Shown here one piece after another: positions 38,701 through 48,650 of a stretch of 64,000 nucleotides of DNA; positions within the stretch are counted from its first letter, which is position 1, and the number at the start of each line of letters is the position of its first letter. The position numbers were made by a program, and so were the translations under genes. The DNA comes from Enterobacter cloacae (GTDB lineage: Bacteria; Pseudomonadota; Gammaproteobacteria; Enterobacterales; Enterobacteriaceae). The notes under the pieces were generated by a model. It worked only from the letters and a program-made list of their open reading frames with translations, made no database searches and was not told the DNA's origin. The DNA lies in the NCBI RefSeq assembly GCF_013375935.1, contig NZ_CP056117.1:1798001-1862000 (forward strand), in the 5' to 3' direction.

Positions 38701-39864
38701 CTAGCGTGCCGCTTCGTAAATGCGACGGCTAACGTCAAGGGTGATATCGCCGTGCTCGCCGATCTGAGTCATGCCGTGGGCTTCCAGCTTCGCCAGCAGG
38801 GCAGGGATGGAGCTACCGTCCAGGCCGTAGTCTGAGAGACGGGTTGGCACGCCCAGGCTTTCAAAGAAGTGACGGGTTGCTTCAATTGCGGCATCGATGC
38901 GTGCATCGTCATCACCTTCAGTGATGTTCCATACGCGCTCGGCGTATTGCAGCAGCTTAGCGCGTTTGGCGTCACGTTTTTCGTTCCACAGCGCAGGCAG
39001 AACTACCGCCAGCGTCTGGGCGTGATCCAGACCGTGCATCGCCGTCAGCTCGTGGCCGAGCATGTGGGTTGCCCAGTCCTGCGGCACGCCGGCACCGATC
39101 AGGCCGTTCAGCGCCTGCGTGGCTGCCCACATCACGTTGGCGCGCACGTCGTAGTTTTCAGGCTCTTTGAGCGCTTTCGGACCTTCTTCAATCAGGGTCA
39201 GCAAAATGCCTTCCGCGAAACGATCCTGAATTTTGGCATTGACCGGGTACGTGACGTATTGCTCAACGGTATGCACAAAAGCGTCGACCACGCCGTTCGC
39301 CACCTGGCGCGCGGGCAGGGTGTAGGTGTAAACCGGATCCAGGATGGCGAACACGGGCTGAACGTGTTCGTTCATAAAGGCCTGCTTGTCGCCGGTGGTT
39401 TTACGGGAGATCACCGCGCCTTTGTTGGACTCTGAACCGGTGGCCGGCAGGGTCAGCACTGAACCCATCGGGATTGCGCGGGTAATGTCGCTGCCGCCCG
39501 TTTCCAGAATGTGCCACGGATCGACGCCGTCAGCGTAATGCGCCGCCGCCGCGATAAATTTGGTGCCGTCCAGGACGGAGCCGCCGCCCACCGCCAGCAG
39601 GAAGGTGATCTGCTCGTCGCGGGCGATTTTCACCGCGTTCATCAGCGTTTCGTAAGACGGGTTTGGCTCGATACCGCCGAACTCGCGCACGTCCAGACCT
39701 TCGAGGGCGCTGTAAACCTGATCCAGCACGCCGGTTTTTTTCACGCTGCCGCCGCCGTAGGTAATCAGCACGCGGGCATCCGTCGGGATCTGCGCGCGCA
39801 GCTCAGCGATAGCGTTTTTACCAAACAGAATGCGGGTTGGGGTGTGAAGGTTAAAGTTGTTCAT
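38701..39864 (-). CDS. yqhD: NADPH-dependent aldehyde reductase YqhD
   Basis: A 387-residue iron-type (family III) alcohol dehydrogenase, equal in length to E. coli YqhD. The nucleotide site is VLITYGGGSVKKTG and VGGGSVLDGTKF. The metal ligands are Asp and His residues of the family, including VDAFVHTVEQY and MHGLDHAQTLAV. It detoxifies short aldehydes, including furfural, methylglyoxal and acrolein. It is divergent from yqhC, its regulator. Confidence 0.97.
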   Translation of the reverse strand: MNNFNLHTPTRILFGKNAIAELRAQIPTDARVLITYGGGSVKKTGVLDQVYSALEGLDVREFGGIEPNPSYETLMNAVKIARDEQITFLLAVGGGSVLDGTKFIAAAAHYADGVDPWHILETGGSDITRAIPMGSVLTLPATGSESNKGAVISRKTTGDKQAFMNEHVQPVFAILDPVYTYTLPARQVANGVVDAFVHTVEQYVTYPVNAKIQDRFAEGILLTLIEEGPKALKEPENYDVRANVMWAATQALNGLIGAGVPQDWATHMLGHELTAMHGLDHAQTLAVVLPALWNEKRDAKRAKLLQYAERVWNITEGDDDARIDAAIEATRHFFESLGVPTRLSDYGLDGSSIPALLAKLEAHGMTQIGEHGDITLDVSRRIYEAAR

Positions 39865-40059
39865 TGCTCGTTCCCTTTAGTGGGTGAAAAATCGTGGTGG
39901 CGCAGAAGGCAACCTGATGCTGCACATTGTGGCGGGCAGGCGCTATCCTCTCAATGCACATTCCTGCCGATGTCTTGCCCATTTCTACAGCGCGCTGGAG
40001 AAACGGAACGAAAATGCGCACACTGATAGCGTCGGAAACCGTACCCGGAGTAACTAAAA

Positions 40060-40959
40060 ATGAACCGTGATGCCATCTGCCGTCAGCTAACGTCGCAGAT
40101 TAAGAAACTGATAGATAATGAAAATAATGCGTCCGAACTGCTGCCGGATATCCGGCTGCTCTACGGCACTCAGCCCGGGACGCGCACCCCGGTGATGTAT
40201 CAGCCAGGCATCGTTTTTCTCTTTTCAGGCCATAAGATTGGCTATATCAACGAGCGCGTGTTCCGTTACGACACCAATGAATATCTGCTTCTTACGGTAC
40301 CTTTACCCTTCGAATGTGAAACTTTCGCGACGGAGGAGGTGCCCCTGGCAGGCATTCGCGTCAACGTCGACATTCTCCAGCTGCAGGAGCTGCTGATGGA
40401 AATAGGGGAAGATGAGCTTTTCCGGCCGTCGATGGCGGCAAGCGGCATCAACTCGGCAACGCTGTCGGATGAGATCCTCTGTGCCATCGAGCGTCTGCTG
40501 GACGTGATGGACAGGCCGCTGGATGCGCGTATTCTCGGGAAGCAGATTATCCGCGAAATTCTTTATCACGTGCTGCTCGGGCCGGGCGGCGGGGCGCTGC
40601 TGGCGCTGGTAAGCCGCCAGACGCACTTTAGCCTGATTAGCCGCGTGCTGAAGCGCATCGAGAGCCAGTACACGGAAAACCTCAGCGTTGACCAGCTGGC
40701 GGCGGAAGCCAACATGAGCGTCTCGGCGTTTCACCACAACTTTAAATCCGTTACCAGCACGTCGCCGTTGCAGTATCTCAAAACCTACCGTCTGCATAAG
40801 GCGCGCATGCTGATGATCCACGACGGCATGAAGGCCAGCGCGGCGGCGATGCGGGTTGGGTATGAAAGCGCCTCGCAGTTCAGTCGGGAATTTAAGCGCT
40901 ACTTCGGCGTTACGCCGGGGGAGGATGCGTCGCGCATCAGAACGATGCAGGGCGCTTAG
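40060..40959 (+). CDS. yqhC: AraC-family activator YqhC
   Basis: 299 residues with an N-terminal AraC_N cupin-like domain ([20 protein letters not shown]) and a C-terminal double helix-turn-helix ([41 protein letters not shown]). It activates yqhD-dkgA in response to aldehydes in E. coli. It is somewhat shorter than the annotated E. coli protein at the N-terminus, but the ATG at 40060 is the only one at the usual divergent position. Confidence 0.94.
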   Translation: MNRDAICRQLTSQIKKLIDNENNASELLPDIRLLYGTQPGTRTPVMYQPGIVFLFSGHKIGYINERVFRYDTNEYLLLTVPLPFECETFATEEVPLAGIRVNVDILQLQELLMEIGEDELFRPSMAASGINSATLSDEILCAIERLLDVMDRPLDARILGKQIIREILYHVLLGPGGGALLALVSRQTHFSLISRVLKRIESQYTENLSVDQLAAEANMSVSAFHHNFKSVTSTSPLQYLKTYRLHKARMLMIHDGMKASAAAMRVGYESASQFSREFKRYFGVTPGEDASRIRTMQGA

Positions 40960-40966
40960 GCTTTTG

Positions 40967-41000
40967 ATTCTCTCCCCACGGGGAGAGAATCAGGATGGGG
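40967..41000. repeat. REP-like palindromic repeat, copy 7
   Basis: GATTCTCTCCCC-AC-GGGGAGAGAATC is a perfect 12-bp stem with a diverged tail (AGGATGGGGAATCAGG). It lies between the convergent yqhC and yghB. Confidence 0.75.
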
Positions 41001-41002
41001 AA

Positions 41003-41662
41003 TCAGGCGCTGCAATACTTCTTCTTAATCACCACCGCGATTGTGCCGACCAGGCCCGCAACCAGCAGGAAGATCGGCAGCACCATCAGGAACGTCATCA
41101 CCTGGTCTTCATGGCGCTTAACAAACGGGATCATGTTCAGCGCGTAGCCGAGCGTGGTTACCACGCCCACCCAGAGCAGGGCGCTCAGCCAGTTGAAGAA
41201 CTGGAAGCGGCGGTTGGACAGGCCCGATATGCCCGCCATCGTAGGCAACAGGGTGTGAACAAACGCCAGAAAACGCCCGGCGAGCAGCGCCAGCAGGCCG
41301 TGGCGGTCAAACATGCAGGTGGCGCGCTGGTGATATTTATGCGGCAGCTGTGCCAGCCAGCCTTTCACCGCGCGGGTGTTTCCGAGCCAGCGCCCCTGAA
41401 GGTAGCTCAGCCAGCAGCCGAGGCTGGCCGCCGAGGTGAGGATCACCATTGTCGGGGCGAAGTCCATCACCCCCTTGCCGATCAACGCCCCAGCGAGCAG
41501 AAGCAGGCTGTCGCCGGGTAAAAATGAGGCTGGCAGTAGTCCATTCTCCAGAAACAGCGTCGCGAACATCACGAAATAGACAATCCCGACGACGTGCGGG
41601 TCCGCCAGCGCGGCAAAATCGTGTTGCCAGAGCGCCGTGATGATATTTTGAATAACAGCCAT
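41003..41662 (-). CDS. yghB: DedA-family membrane protein YghB
   Basis: A 219-residue inner-membrane protein, the same length as E. coli YghB. The DedA core [20 protein letters not shown] is present near residues 38–57, with [17 protein letters not shown] near 131–147 and several helices. YghB and its partner YqjA act redundantly in envelope function, proton-motive force and cell division. It is transcribed toward yqhC and lies downstream of metC. Confidence 0.95.
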   Translation of the reverse strand: MAVIQNIITALWQHDFAALADPHVVGIVYFVMFATLFLENGLLPASFLPGDSLLLLAGALIGKGVMDFAPTMVILTSAASLGCWLSYLQGRWLGNTRAVKGWLAQLPHKYHQRATCMFDRHGLLALLAGRFLAFVHTLLPTMAGISGLSNRRFQFFNWLSALLWVGVVTTLGYALNMIPFVKRHEDQVMTFLMVLPIFLLVAGLVGTIAVVIKKKYCSA

Positions 41663-41804
41663 GGACTTTCCTGTGGAACAGCAGATATAACGCTATTGTA
41701 CTCCCAAATTGGCCTGTCGGGGTTGATCGCAGGTGCATCTCATACAGACTTTTCCGCTTGCGGTGTTCAGAATGGCGTCCGGGGCGTACATTTCAGCCAG
41801 CACT

Positions 41805-42992
41805 TTACACGATGCGCTCAAATCCTGCCGATAAATCCGCAATTAAATCGTCCACATTTTCCAGCCCGATATGCAGGCGGATCAGGGTTCCTTCGAAGTC
41901 CACTTCGCCGCCCGGGCGCAGTGCCGCAATCTGTTCCGGCTGGTTAGGCAGGATCAGGGATTCGAATCCACCCCATGAATAGGCCATGCTGAAGAGGGTA
42001 AAGTTATCCAGATAGCGTGCCAGCTCGGCGTCATTGAGCCGCTTTTTAAGAACAAAAGAGAACAGCCCGCTGCTGCCCGTAAAGTCACGTTGCCAGTATT
42101 CGTGTCCTTTGCTGCCCGCCAGCGCCGGATGGTTAACGCGCTCCACCTGCGGGTGCAGGGCCAGCCACTGCGCGATTTGCAGGCTGCTCTCATGATGCTG
42201 GCGCAGGCGCACGCCGAGCGTGCGGATGCCGCGGCTGGTCATGTAGGCGGTATCGGCGTCCACCATCTGCCCCATCAGGTAGGCATTTTCACGCAGCTGG
42301 TCCCAGCAGCGGGCGTTGGAAACCGCCGTGCCAATCATGGCGTCGGAGTGACCAATCAGGTATTTGGTGGCCGCCTGAATGGAGATATCAACGTCAAACT
42401 CCAGCGCTTTAAACAGCACGCCCGCCGCCCAGGTGTTGTCGATCATCACGATCGCCTCCGGAGCTTTACTGCGCACCGCCTTCACGATGGCCGGGACGTC
42501 ATGGACTTCCATGGTGATGGAGCCGGGAGATTCCAGAAACACCACGCGCGTGTTGGGCTGAATATGGTCGGCAATACCTGCCCCAATCAGCGGATCGAAC
42601 CAGCTGGTAGTGACGCCGAGCTTGCTGAGGATTTTGGTGCAGAAGTCCTGGCTTGGCTCGTAGGCGGTATTGGTCATCAGGACATGGTCGCCCTGTTCCA
42701 CAAACGCCAGGATGGTATTGGCGACCGCCGCCGCACCGCACGGGAACAGCGCGCAGCCCGCGCCGCCCTCCAGTTCGCACATGGCTTCCTGCAGCGAGAA
42801 GTGGGTTAGCGTGCCGCGACGACCGTAAAACAGCCCGCCCTTTGCGCGATTGCGCGTTGCGATTTTTTTATCCTCAACGGTATCAAACACCAGCGACGAG
42901 GCGCGCTGTATCACGCTGTTGACCGAGCCCTGGGTGTATTTTTTGCTGCGTCCTGCCTGCACCAGCGTGGTCTCAAGCTGCTTCTTAGTCAT
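41805..42992 (-). CDS. metC: Cystathionine beta-lyase
   Basis: MetC cleaves cystathionine to homocysteine, pyruvate and ammonia in methionine synthesis. At 395 residues it equals E. coli. The PLP lysine is in [15 protein letters not shown]; other Cys/Met enzyme motifs are [10 protein letters not shown] and [15 protein letters not shown]. The frame is open upstream to 43127, but the ATG at 42992 gives the family N-terminus [19 protein letters not shown]. Three met boxes lie 20–43 bp upstream. Confidence 0.97.
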   Translation of the reverse strand: MTKKQLETTLVQAGRSKKYTQGSVNSVIQRASSLVFDTVEDKKIATRNRAKGGLFYGRRGTLTHFSLQEAMCELEGGAGCALFPCGAAAVANTILAFVEQGDHVLMTNTAYEPSQDFCTKILSKLGVTTSWFDPLIGAGIADHIQPNTRVVFLESPGSITMEVHDVPAIVKAVRSKAPEAIVMIDNTWAAGVLFKALEFDVDISIQAATKYLIGHSDAMIGTAVSNARCWDQLRENAYLMGQMVDADTAYMTSRGIRTLGVRLRQHHESSLQIAQWLALHPQVERVNHPALAGSKGHEYWQRDFTGSSGLFSFVLKKRLNDAELARYLDNFTLFSMAYSWGGFESLILPNQPEQIAALRPGGEVDFEGTLIRLHIGLENVDDLIADLSAGFERIV

Positions 42993-43011
42993 GTTCGCTA
43001 ACCCTATTTTT

Positions 43012-43035
43012 ATACGTCTGGACGTCCAGACTACC
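43012..43035 (-). promoter_or_regulatory. MetJ operator of metC (three tandem met boxes)
   Basis: Three consecutive 8-mers ATACGTCT, GGACGTCC and AGACTACC match the met-box consensus AGACGTCT at 7, 6 and 5 of 8 positions. They lie just upstream of the metC start, where MetJ with S-adenosylmethionine would repress. Confidence 0.85.
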
Positions 43036-43166
43036 ACGATTGCAAAAATGTGCATCCGCATGCTTATCGAATAAGCAGAAAATATTATTAAAAATACGCA
43101 TAAAAAATTTTTACTGCGTAAGCGCAAGGAAAGTGAGCGAAAATTACGGCACTATGTAAATACTAA

Positions 43167-43181
43167 TGAGAACTACTATCA
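43167..43181 (+). promoter_or_regulatory. Fur-like box upstream of exbB
   Basis: TGAGAAC-T-ACTATCA matches the 7-1-7 Fur motif TGATAAT-N-ATTATCA at 11 of 14 positions, about 60 bp before the exbB start. Iron repression of exbBD is well established in enterics. Confidence 0.75.
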
Positions 43182-43243
43182 ATTCGACGACGTTTTGATA
43201 TTATTACGTTCAGATTTTGTGATTTGCGTCCTGGAGATACAGA

Positions 43244-43975
43244 GTGGGTAATAATTTGATGCAGACGGATCTCTCCGTTTGGGGCATGTATCAACATGCT
43301 GACATCGTAGTTAAGATTGTGATGATCGGCCTGATTCTGGCGTCCGTGATCACCTGGGCTATCTTCTTCAGCAAGAGCGCCGAACTTCTTTCACAAAAGC
43401 GCCGCCTCAAGCGTGAGCAGAAGCAGCTGGCAGAAGCCCGCTCTCTGGATCAGGCTTCTGATATAACCTCGTCCTTTCATGCGAAAAGCCTGACCACACT
43501 GTTAGTGAACGAAGCTCAGAACGAGCTGGAACTCTCCGCAGGCAGTGAAGATAACGAAGGCATTAAAGAGCGTACCGGCTTCCGTCTGGAACGTCGCGTT
43601 GCTGCCGTTGGCCGTCATATGGGCCGCGGTAACGGCTATCTGGCGACTATCGGCGCGATCTCCCCGTTCGTCGGCCTGTTCGGTACCGTCTGGGGCATCA
43701 TGAACAGCTTTATCGGCATCGCCCAGACGCAGACCACTAACCTGGCGGTGGTTGCGCCGGGTATCGCAGAAGCGCTGCTGGCAACGGCTATCGGCCTGGT
43801 CGCCGCTATCCCGGCGGTCGTTATCTATAACATTTTTGCCCGCATGATTGGCAGTTACAAAGCCACCCTGGGCGACGTTGCTGCGCAGGTTCTGCTGCTG
43901 CAAAGCCGCGATCTGGACCTGAACGCCAGCGCCGTTAAGCCGGTGCATGCGGCGTCCAAACTGCGCGTAGGTTGA
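43244..43975 (+). CDS. exbB: TonB-system energiser ExbB
   Basis: A 243-residue inner-membrane protein (E. coli 244). Three membrane helices: near residues 20–40 ([20 protein letters not shown]), near 130–152 and near 170–195. With ExbD it harvests proton-motive force for TonB-dependent uptake of siderophores and vitamin B12. The start is a GTG with GGAGA seven bases upstream, giving the family N-terminus [16 protein letters not shown]. exbD follows 4 bp after the stop. Confidence 0.97.
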   Translation: MGNNLMQTDLSVWGMYQHADIVVKIVMIGLILASVITWAIFFSKSAELLSQKRRLKREQKQLAEARSLDQASDITSSFHAKSLTTLLVNEAQNELELSAGSEDNEGIKERTGFRLERRVAAVGRHMGRGNGYLATIGAISPFVGLFGTVWGIMNSFIGIAQTQTTNLAVVAPGIAEALLATAIGLVAAIPAVVIYNIFARMIGSYKATLGDVAAQVLLLQSRDLDLNASAVKPVHAASKLRVG

Positions 43976-43979
43976 TTGT

Positions 43980-44405
43980 ATGGCAATGCGTCTTAATGAA
44001 AATCTGGACGATAACGGCGAAATGCATGAAATCAACGTGACGCCGTTTATCGACGTTATGCTGGTTCTGCTGATTATCTTTATGGTTGCCGCGCCGCTGG
44101 CGACGGTGGACGTGAAGGTGAATCTGCCCGCGTCCTCCAGCCAGCCGCAGCCGCGTCCGGAAAAGCCTATCTACCTGTCGGTGAAGGCGGATAAATCCAT
44201 GTTCCTCGGCAACGATCCGGTGACGGATGCCTCCGTTATTCCGGCGCTGGACCAGCTGACCGGCGGCAAGAAAGACACCACCGTCTTCTTCCGCGCGGAT
44301 AAAACCGTCGACTATGAAACCATGATGAAGGTTATGGACACGCTGCATCAGGCGGGGTACCTGAAGATTGGTCTGGTCGGCGAAGAGAAAGCGGCCGCGA
44401 AATAA
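43980..44405 (+). CDS. exbD: TonB-system energiser ExbD
   Basis: A 141-residue protein equal to E. coli ExbD. One membrane helix near residues 23–43 includes the essential aspartate in INVTPFIDVMLVLLIIFMV; the rest is periplasmic. It forms the motor with ExbB and TonB. It ends in a strong terminator, so exbBD is a two-gene operon. Confidence 0.97.
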   Translation: MAMRLNENLDDNGEMHEINVTPFIDVMLVLLIIFMVAAPLATVDVKVNLPASSSQPQPRPEKPIYLSVKADKSMFLGNDPVTDASVIPALDQLTGGKKDTTVFFRADKTVDYETMMKVMDTLHQAGYLKIGLVGEEKAAAK

Positions 44406-44411
44406 AACGAA

Positions 44412-44437
44412 GAGCTGGCGAAAGCCAGCTTTTTTTT
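44412..44437 (+). terminator. Terminator after exbD
   Basis: AGCTGGC-GAAA-GCCAGCT followed by eight T residues, seven bases after the exbD stop. Confidence 0.92.
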
Positions 44438-44443
44438 GCGCGG

Positions 44444-44878
44444 TTAAGCGTGAGCGTCCGGGGATACCGCCGGTGCCTCTTCATTGAGCGCCACGCAGGT
44501 GACGTTTGATGTGCGGTAACGGCCTTCTGAAAGCCTGCGGGTCAGGCGCAGGGTAGCGGTCTCGCGGGCCAGCAGGTATTGATAGTTCGCCTCCAGCCGG
44601 CCGAGGAGCTTCTCCTTAAGCTCAGGACGCTGGTCGATAAGGGCGTTCATCACCGCGCCATAAATCTCCTCTTTGACCTGCAAGGGATAGATTTCCCGAC
44701 GATTGTGCCATTTCAGGCGCACCAGCGCGGCCGGGATCGAAATCAGATCCTGGGTGATTCGCGTCATCTCGTCATTTTTTATCTTTTTTAGCGCGTCTAG
44801 ATTCTGCTTTAAGATAAATTCATCGCTTTTTTTATCATCTAAAGTCAAATAAACGTTATTGCCGCTCTCATTATTCAC
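44444..44878 (-). CDS. Hypothetical protein, unknown family (module gene B)
   Basis: 144 residues; not recognised. No signal peptide or membrane segment. Residues 20–120 look mostly alpha-helical and charged (LKQNLDALKKIKNDEMTRIT, LLGRLEANYQYLLARETATL); the last 20 residues are acidic and Ala/Pro-rich. The start is GTG with GGGGAAG seven bases upstream; it overlaps no gene and begins 1 bp after the stop of the upstream gene, so translation is coupled. It would be cytoplasmic unless partnered. Confidence 0.75.
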   Translation of the reverse strand: MNNESGNNVYLTLDDKKSDEFILKQNLDALKKIKNDEMTRITQDLISIPAALVRLKWHNRREIYPLQVKEEIYGAVMNALIDQRPELKEKLLGRLEANYQYLLARETATLRLTRRLSEGRYRTSNVTCVALNEEAPAVSPDAHA

Positions 44879-44879
44879 G

Positions 44880-45284
44880 CTATTCTTCCCCCAGGTTATA
44901 AAAAATGGGACCGTTTTTTTCTCGGGTGATTAAATTAAGCCAAATTTCATTTCCGGCTTCATTTATTTGCTGGGTTTTTTCGGCCATTATTTGACTTAGA
45001 GCCTGGGCATCTATTTCCCCTTCGGCCTGCAAATCATTTAGCAGATGAACAAACGCTTCGATCTTGATGGCCCGAAATAAGCGGTCTTTTAAATGGCGGT
45101 CGTGCTCTTCCAGCACCATATTACGGGATTTCCCGGTACGCGAAACGCCAATTAATATGTCGGCTTCATAGTCGGAGAGTTTTCTTTTTCCTTGAGTGAA
45201 ATTCGCCTCTTTATCTGCTTCCGTCGTAGGCTGTTCCACAGGCGTAATGTGGTACTTTGCCGGGACAAGATTGTCGGGCAGCAT
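44880..45284 (-). CDS. Hypothetical protein, unknown family (module gene A)
   Basis: 134 residues; not recognised. The N-terminal 40 residues are polar and Pro-rich (NLVPAKYHITPVEQPTTEAD). Residues 40–125 are helical, with FTQGKRKLSDYEADILIGVS and LKDRLFRAIKIEAFVHLLND; GVSRTGKSRN is reminiscent of a phosphate loop but lacks its context. The frame extends to 45368, but AAAGGAA is correctly placed before the ATG at 45284. It is followed one base later by module gene B and is divergent from module gene C. Confidence 0.75.
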   Translation of the reverse strand: MLPDNLVPAKYHITPVEQPTTEADKEANFTQGKRKLSDYEADILIGVSRTGKSRNMVLEEHDRHLKDRLFRAIKIEAFVHLLNDLQAEGEIDAQALSQIMAEKTQQINEAGNEIWLNLITREKNGPIFYNLGEE

Positions 45285-45386
45285 TTTAATTTCCTTTAAT
45301 TTCAAAAAGGTGGGAATGGAAAAAGGGTGAGATTCGTTGACAATAACATGAGGCAATTTTAAAATCAAAAAAAATGGAGCCTACCC

Positions 45387-45890
45387 ATGAACAGCATTTT
45401 CTTTACGGTTATAACGTTACTGTTACTGACCGCTGGCGTGCTTTTATTGATGCGAGAGTTTAATAAGCCGAAAGTGTCGAAAGATGCCGGTGAAGCACCG
45501 CAGCCAGAATTGATGTCCAAAGAAGAGGGCGAAGATCATTTCTCCCTGTTGATGAACGCCGTGACGCCGGTCTGGTACTGGCGGGTCAATCACGAATATA
45601 TCGATTTTCTTCATGCGACAATAAAGCGCATGAAAATGTCCGACATTAATGATACGCCGGGGCTGTTCGACGCGCAGCGCCGGTGTAGCGACCTTAATTC
45701 GGCCGTTTATAAATATTATGACAATATCAAAAAGCGCTGTCTGAATGGCGAGAAGGTCTCATATTCCGATTTAGACGTATTAAACCTGCGCCAGTGTTTT
45801 CGCGAGTTTAGCCTGGAGGCCTACCCGGAGCTGGTGGGGCTGGTCTGGCCGGAGTACGCGCGCCCGCAAGTGGATCCTGATGAGGTGTAA
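45387..45890 (+). CDS. Hypothetical single-pass membrane protein (module gene C)
   Basis: 167 residues; not recognised. One N-terminal hydrophobic helix (residues 3–22, IFFTVITLLLLTAGVLLLMR) followed by a positive cluster suggests a signal anchor with the C-terminal domain in the cytoplasm; the opposite topology is not excluded. The soluble part has two cysteines (QRRCSDLNS, KKRCLNGEK) and one near LRQCFREFS, and is aromatic-rich. It is divergent from module genes A and B with about 100 bp between, and 81 bp before yqhA. Confidence 0.75.
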   Translation: MNSIFFTVITLLLLTAGVLLLMREFNKPKVSKDAGEAPQPELMSKEEGEDHFSLLMNAVTPVWYWRVNHEYIDFLHATIKRMKMSDINDTPGLFDAQRRCSDLNSAVYKYYDNIKKRCLNGEKVSYSDLDVLNLRQCFREFSLEAYPELVGLVWPEYARPQVDPDEV

Positions 45891-45932
45891 GCGACCTCCT
45901 GGTTAGTTGTTGCAAACAGCCAGCGACGTTGA

Positions 45933-46460
<528 letters not shown>

Positions 46461-46471
46461 TTTTACCGCGG

Positions 46472-46563
46472 CCCTCACCCTAACCCTCTCCCCGGAGGGG
46501 AGAGGGGACTGTCCGGTGCGGCCTTTTACCCTCTCCCCTTTGGGGAGAGGGACAGGGTGAGGG
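46472..46563. repeat. REP-like repeat pair in inverted orientation (copy 8)
   Basis: CCCTCACCCTAACCCTCTCCCCGGAGGGGAGAGGG and CCCTCTCCCCTTTGGGGAGAGGGACAGGGTGAGGGG face each other across about 20 bases between the convergent yqhA and yghZ, the same BIME-like layout as at 37681. Confidence 0.85.
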
Positions 46564-46582
46564 GTCAGGGAAACAGGCCGCA

Positions 46583-47623
46583 CTATTTATCCGACGAGGC
46601 CTGCCACAGGTTCAGCTCACCATCCGCAACGTGCTGGTCAATCCGCGTCAGTTCATCTTCGGTAAAGCGCAGGTTAGACAGCGCCTGAACGTTCTCCTCC
46701 AGCTGTTCCGGGCGACTCGCGCCAATCAGCACTGACGTTACTCGCTCATCCTTCAGCAGCCAGCTCAGCGCCATCTGCGCCATCGTCTGCCCGCGCGCGT
46801 GCGCCATCTCATTCAGCAGACGAAGGCTGCTCAGGTTGGCTTCTGTCAGCATGTTCTCCGTCAGGCCGCGCACTTTCTTGCCTTCGCGCTGCATGCGTGA
46901 ACCGTCAGGAATACCGTTCAGGTATTTTCCGGTCAGCAGGCCCTGAGCCAGCGGGGTGAAGGCGATACAGCCCGTCCCGTTTTCCTCCAGCGCATCCAGC
47001 AGGCCGGTCTTGTCGACCCAGCGGTTCAGCAGGTTGTAAGACGGCTGATGGATCAAAAGCGGGATTTTCCACTCGCGCAGCAATTCGGCCATCACCTTCG
47101 TGCGTTCCGTGGAGTAGGACGAAATACCCACATACAGCGCTTTTCCGCTCTGCACCGCGTGTGCCAGCGCGGAGGCGGTCTCCTCCATCGGCGTGTTTTC
47201 GTCCACGCGGTGAGAATAGAAAATATCCACATAGTCCAGGCCCATGCGTTTCAGGCTCTGGTCGAGGCTGGCGAGCAGGTATTTACGAGAGCCGCCTGAA
47301 CCATACGGGCCTGGCCACATGTCATAACCCGCTTTGGTGGAGACGATCAGCTCGTCGCGATAGCCGGCAAAATCTTCCCGCAGCAGCCGACCAAAGTTCT
47401 CCTCAGCGCTGCCCGCAGGGGGGCCGTAGTTATTGGCAAGGTCAAAATGGGTAATGCCGAGATCGAAGGCTTTACGCAGCAGCGCGCGCTGTGAATCGAG
47501 CGCCTGTACGTGGCCAAAGCTGTGCCACAGGCCCAGCGACAGCGCCGGCAGGCGCAGGCCACTTTTACCGCAGTAACGGTACTGCATATTCTCGTATCGG
47601 CCGGTGTAAGGGTGCCAGGACAT
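46583..47623 (-). CDS. yghZ: L-glyceraldehyde 3-phosphate reductase (aldo-keto reductase)
   Basis: 346 residues, as in E. coli YghZ (Gpr), a member of the AKR14/KCNAB-like branch. FDLANNYGPPAGSAEENF carries Asp/Tyr, VSTKAGYDMWPGP the Lys and IFYSHRVDE the His of the tetrad. In E. coli it reduces L-glyceraldehyde 3-phosphate and helps against methylglyoxal. AAAGGAGAC lies before the ATG at 47623; an upstream in-frame codon at 47725 is not used. Divergent from yghX. Confidence 0.95.
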   Translation of the reverse strand: MSWHPYTGRYENMQYRYCGKSGLRLPALSLGLWHSFGHVQALDSQRALLRKAFDLGITHFDLANNYGPPAGSAEENFGRLLREDFAGYRDELIVSTKAGYDMWPGPYGSGGSRKYLLASLDQSLKRMGLDYVDIFYSHRVDENTPMEETASALAHAVQSGKALYVGISSYSTERTKVMAELLREWKIPLLIHQPSYNLLNRWVDKTGLLDALEENGTGCIAFTPLAQGLLTGKYLNGIPDGSRMQREGKKVRGLTENMLTEANLSSLRLLNEMAHARGQTMAQMALSWLLKDERVTSVLIGASRPEQLEENVQALSNLRFTEDELTRIDQHVADGELNLWQASSDK

Positions 47624-47705
47624 GATGTCTCCTTTCGTGTCGATGAATTTTCGAAACAGCGTTTTCATTCTATGCTTATCAAACCATAAATCGTGGAGAT
47701 AAGCG

Positions 47706-48586
47706 ATGACGCGCCTGACTGCCAAAGATTTTCCACAAGAGCTGCTCGATTACTACGACTACTACGCCCACGGTAAAATCAGCAAACGAGAATTCCTTAA
47801 CCTCGCGGCACGCTATGCCGCTGGCGGCGTGACGGCGCTGGCGCTGTTCAATATGCTTAAACCCAATTACGCCCTCGCAGAGCAGGTCAAATTTACCGAC
47901 CCGGATATTCTCCCGGAATATATTTCCTATCCCTCACCTGAGGGGCATGGCGAGGTACGCGGTTACCTGGTGAAACCCGCTAAGGCCCGCGGAAAAATAC
48001 CTGCCGTGGTGGTGGTGCATGAAAACCGCGGCCTGAACCCGTATATCGAAGATGTGGCACGCCGCGTGGCAAAAGCCGGTTATCTGGCCCTGGCACCGGA
48101 TGGCCTCAGTTCGGTGGGCGGTTATCCAGGCAACGACGAAGAGGGGAAGGCGCTACAGCAGAAGGTGGATCCGACAAAGCTGATGAATGACTTCTTTGCC
48201 GCCGTCGGGTTCATGAAGGATCGTCCAGATGCGACCGGCAAAGTGGGGATAACCGGCTTCTGCTATGGCGGCGGCGTATCTAATGCCGCAGCAGTCGCTT
48301 ACCCGGAGCTGGCGTGCGCGGTGCCGTTTTATGGCCGACAGCCGCCGATGTGGCGAAAATCAACGCGCCGCTTCTGCTGCACTATGCGGAGTTCGATAAA
48401 AATATTAATGAAGGATGGCCTGCGTACGAGGCGGCCCTTAAGGCCAATAATAAGGTGTATGAAGCCTACATCTACCCCGGCGTTAACCACGGCTTTCATA
48501 ACGACTCCACCCCGCGATACGACGAGCCCGCAGCCGGGCTCGCCTGGAAACGCACGCTGGGGTGGTTTGAGAAATACTTGAGCTAA
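47706..48586 (+). pseudogene. yghX: Dienelactone-hydrolase-family protein YghX, frameshifted
   Basis: The reading frame starts MTRLTAKDFPQELLDYYDYY and includes the nucleophile elbow GFCYGGG with the Cys typical of dienelactone hydrolases. After VPFYGRQ (about 48335–48350) the family sequence switches to another frame, which supplies [20 protein letters not shown] and NHGFHND, the Asp and His of the triad. One missing base (or seven) explains it; one base would give 293 residues. The uncorrected product ends at 48581 with a scrambled 90-residue tail. The E. coli K-12 yghX is also listed as a pseudogene. Could also be a sequencing error. Confidence 0.88.
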
Positions 48587-48608
48587 CGCTCTGCGTTGGG
48601 CCAGCGGA

Positions 48609-48646
48609 TTGCCGGGCAGGGGGAACTGCCGCCCGGCAATCCGTCC
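48609..48646 (-). terminator. Hairpin after the autotransporter gene
   Basis: GGATTGCCGGGC and GCCCGGCAATCC form a 12-bp stem with a 13-base loop between yghX and the autotransporter stop. It resembles a REP hairpin; no T run is seen on the minus strand, so termination is uncertain. Confidence 0.55.
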
Positions 48647-48650
48647 GAGC

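Noticed and set aside
45150-45185. GVSRTGKS in module gene A as a Walker A loop
   Set aside because: Only partly matches GX4GK[ST] and has no preceding beta-strand or Walker B; treated as coincidence.
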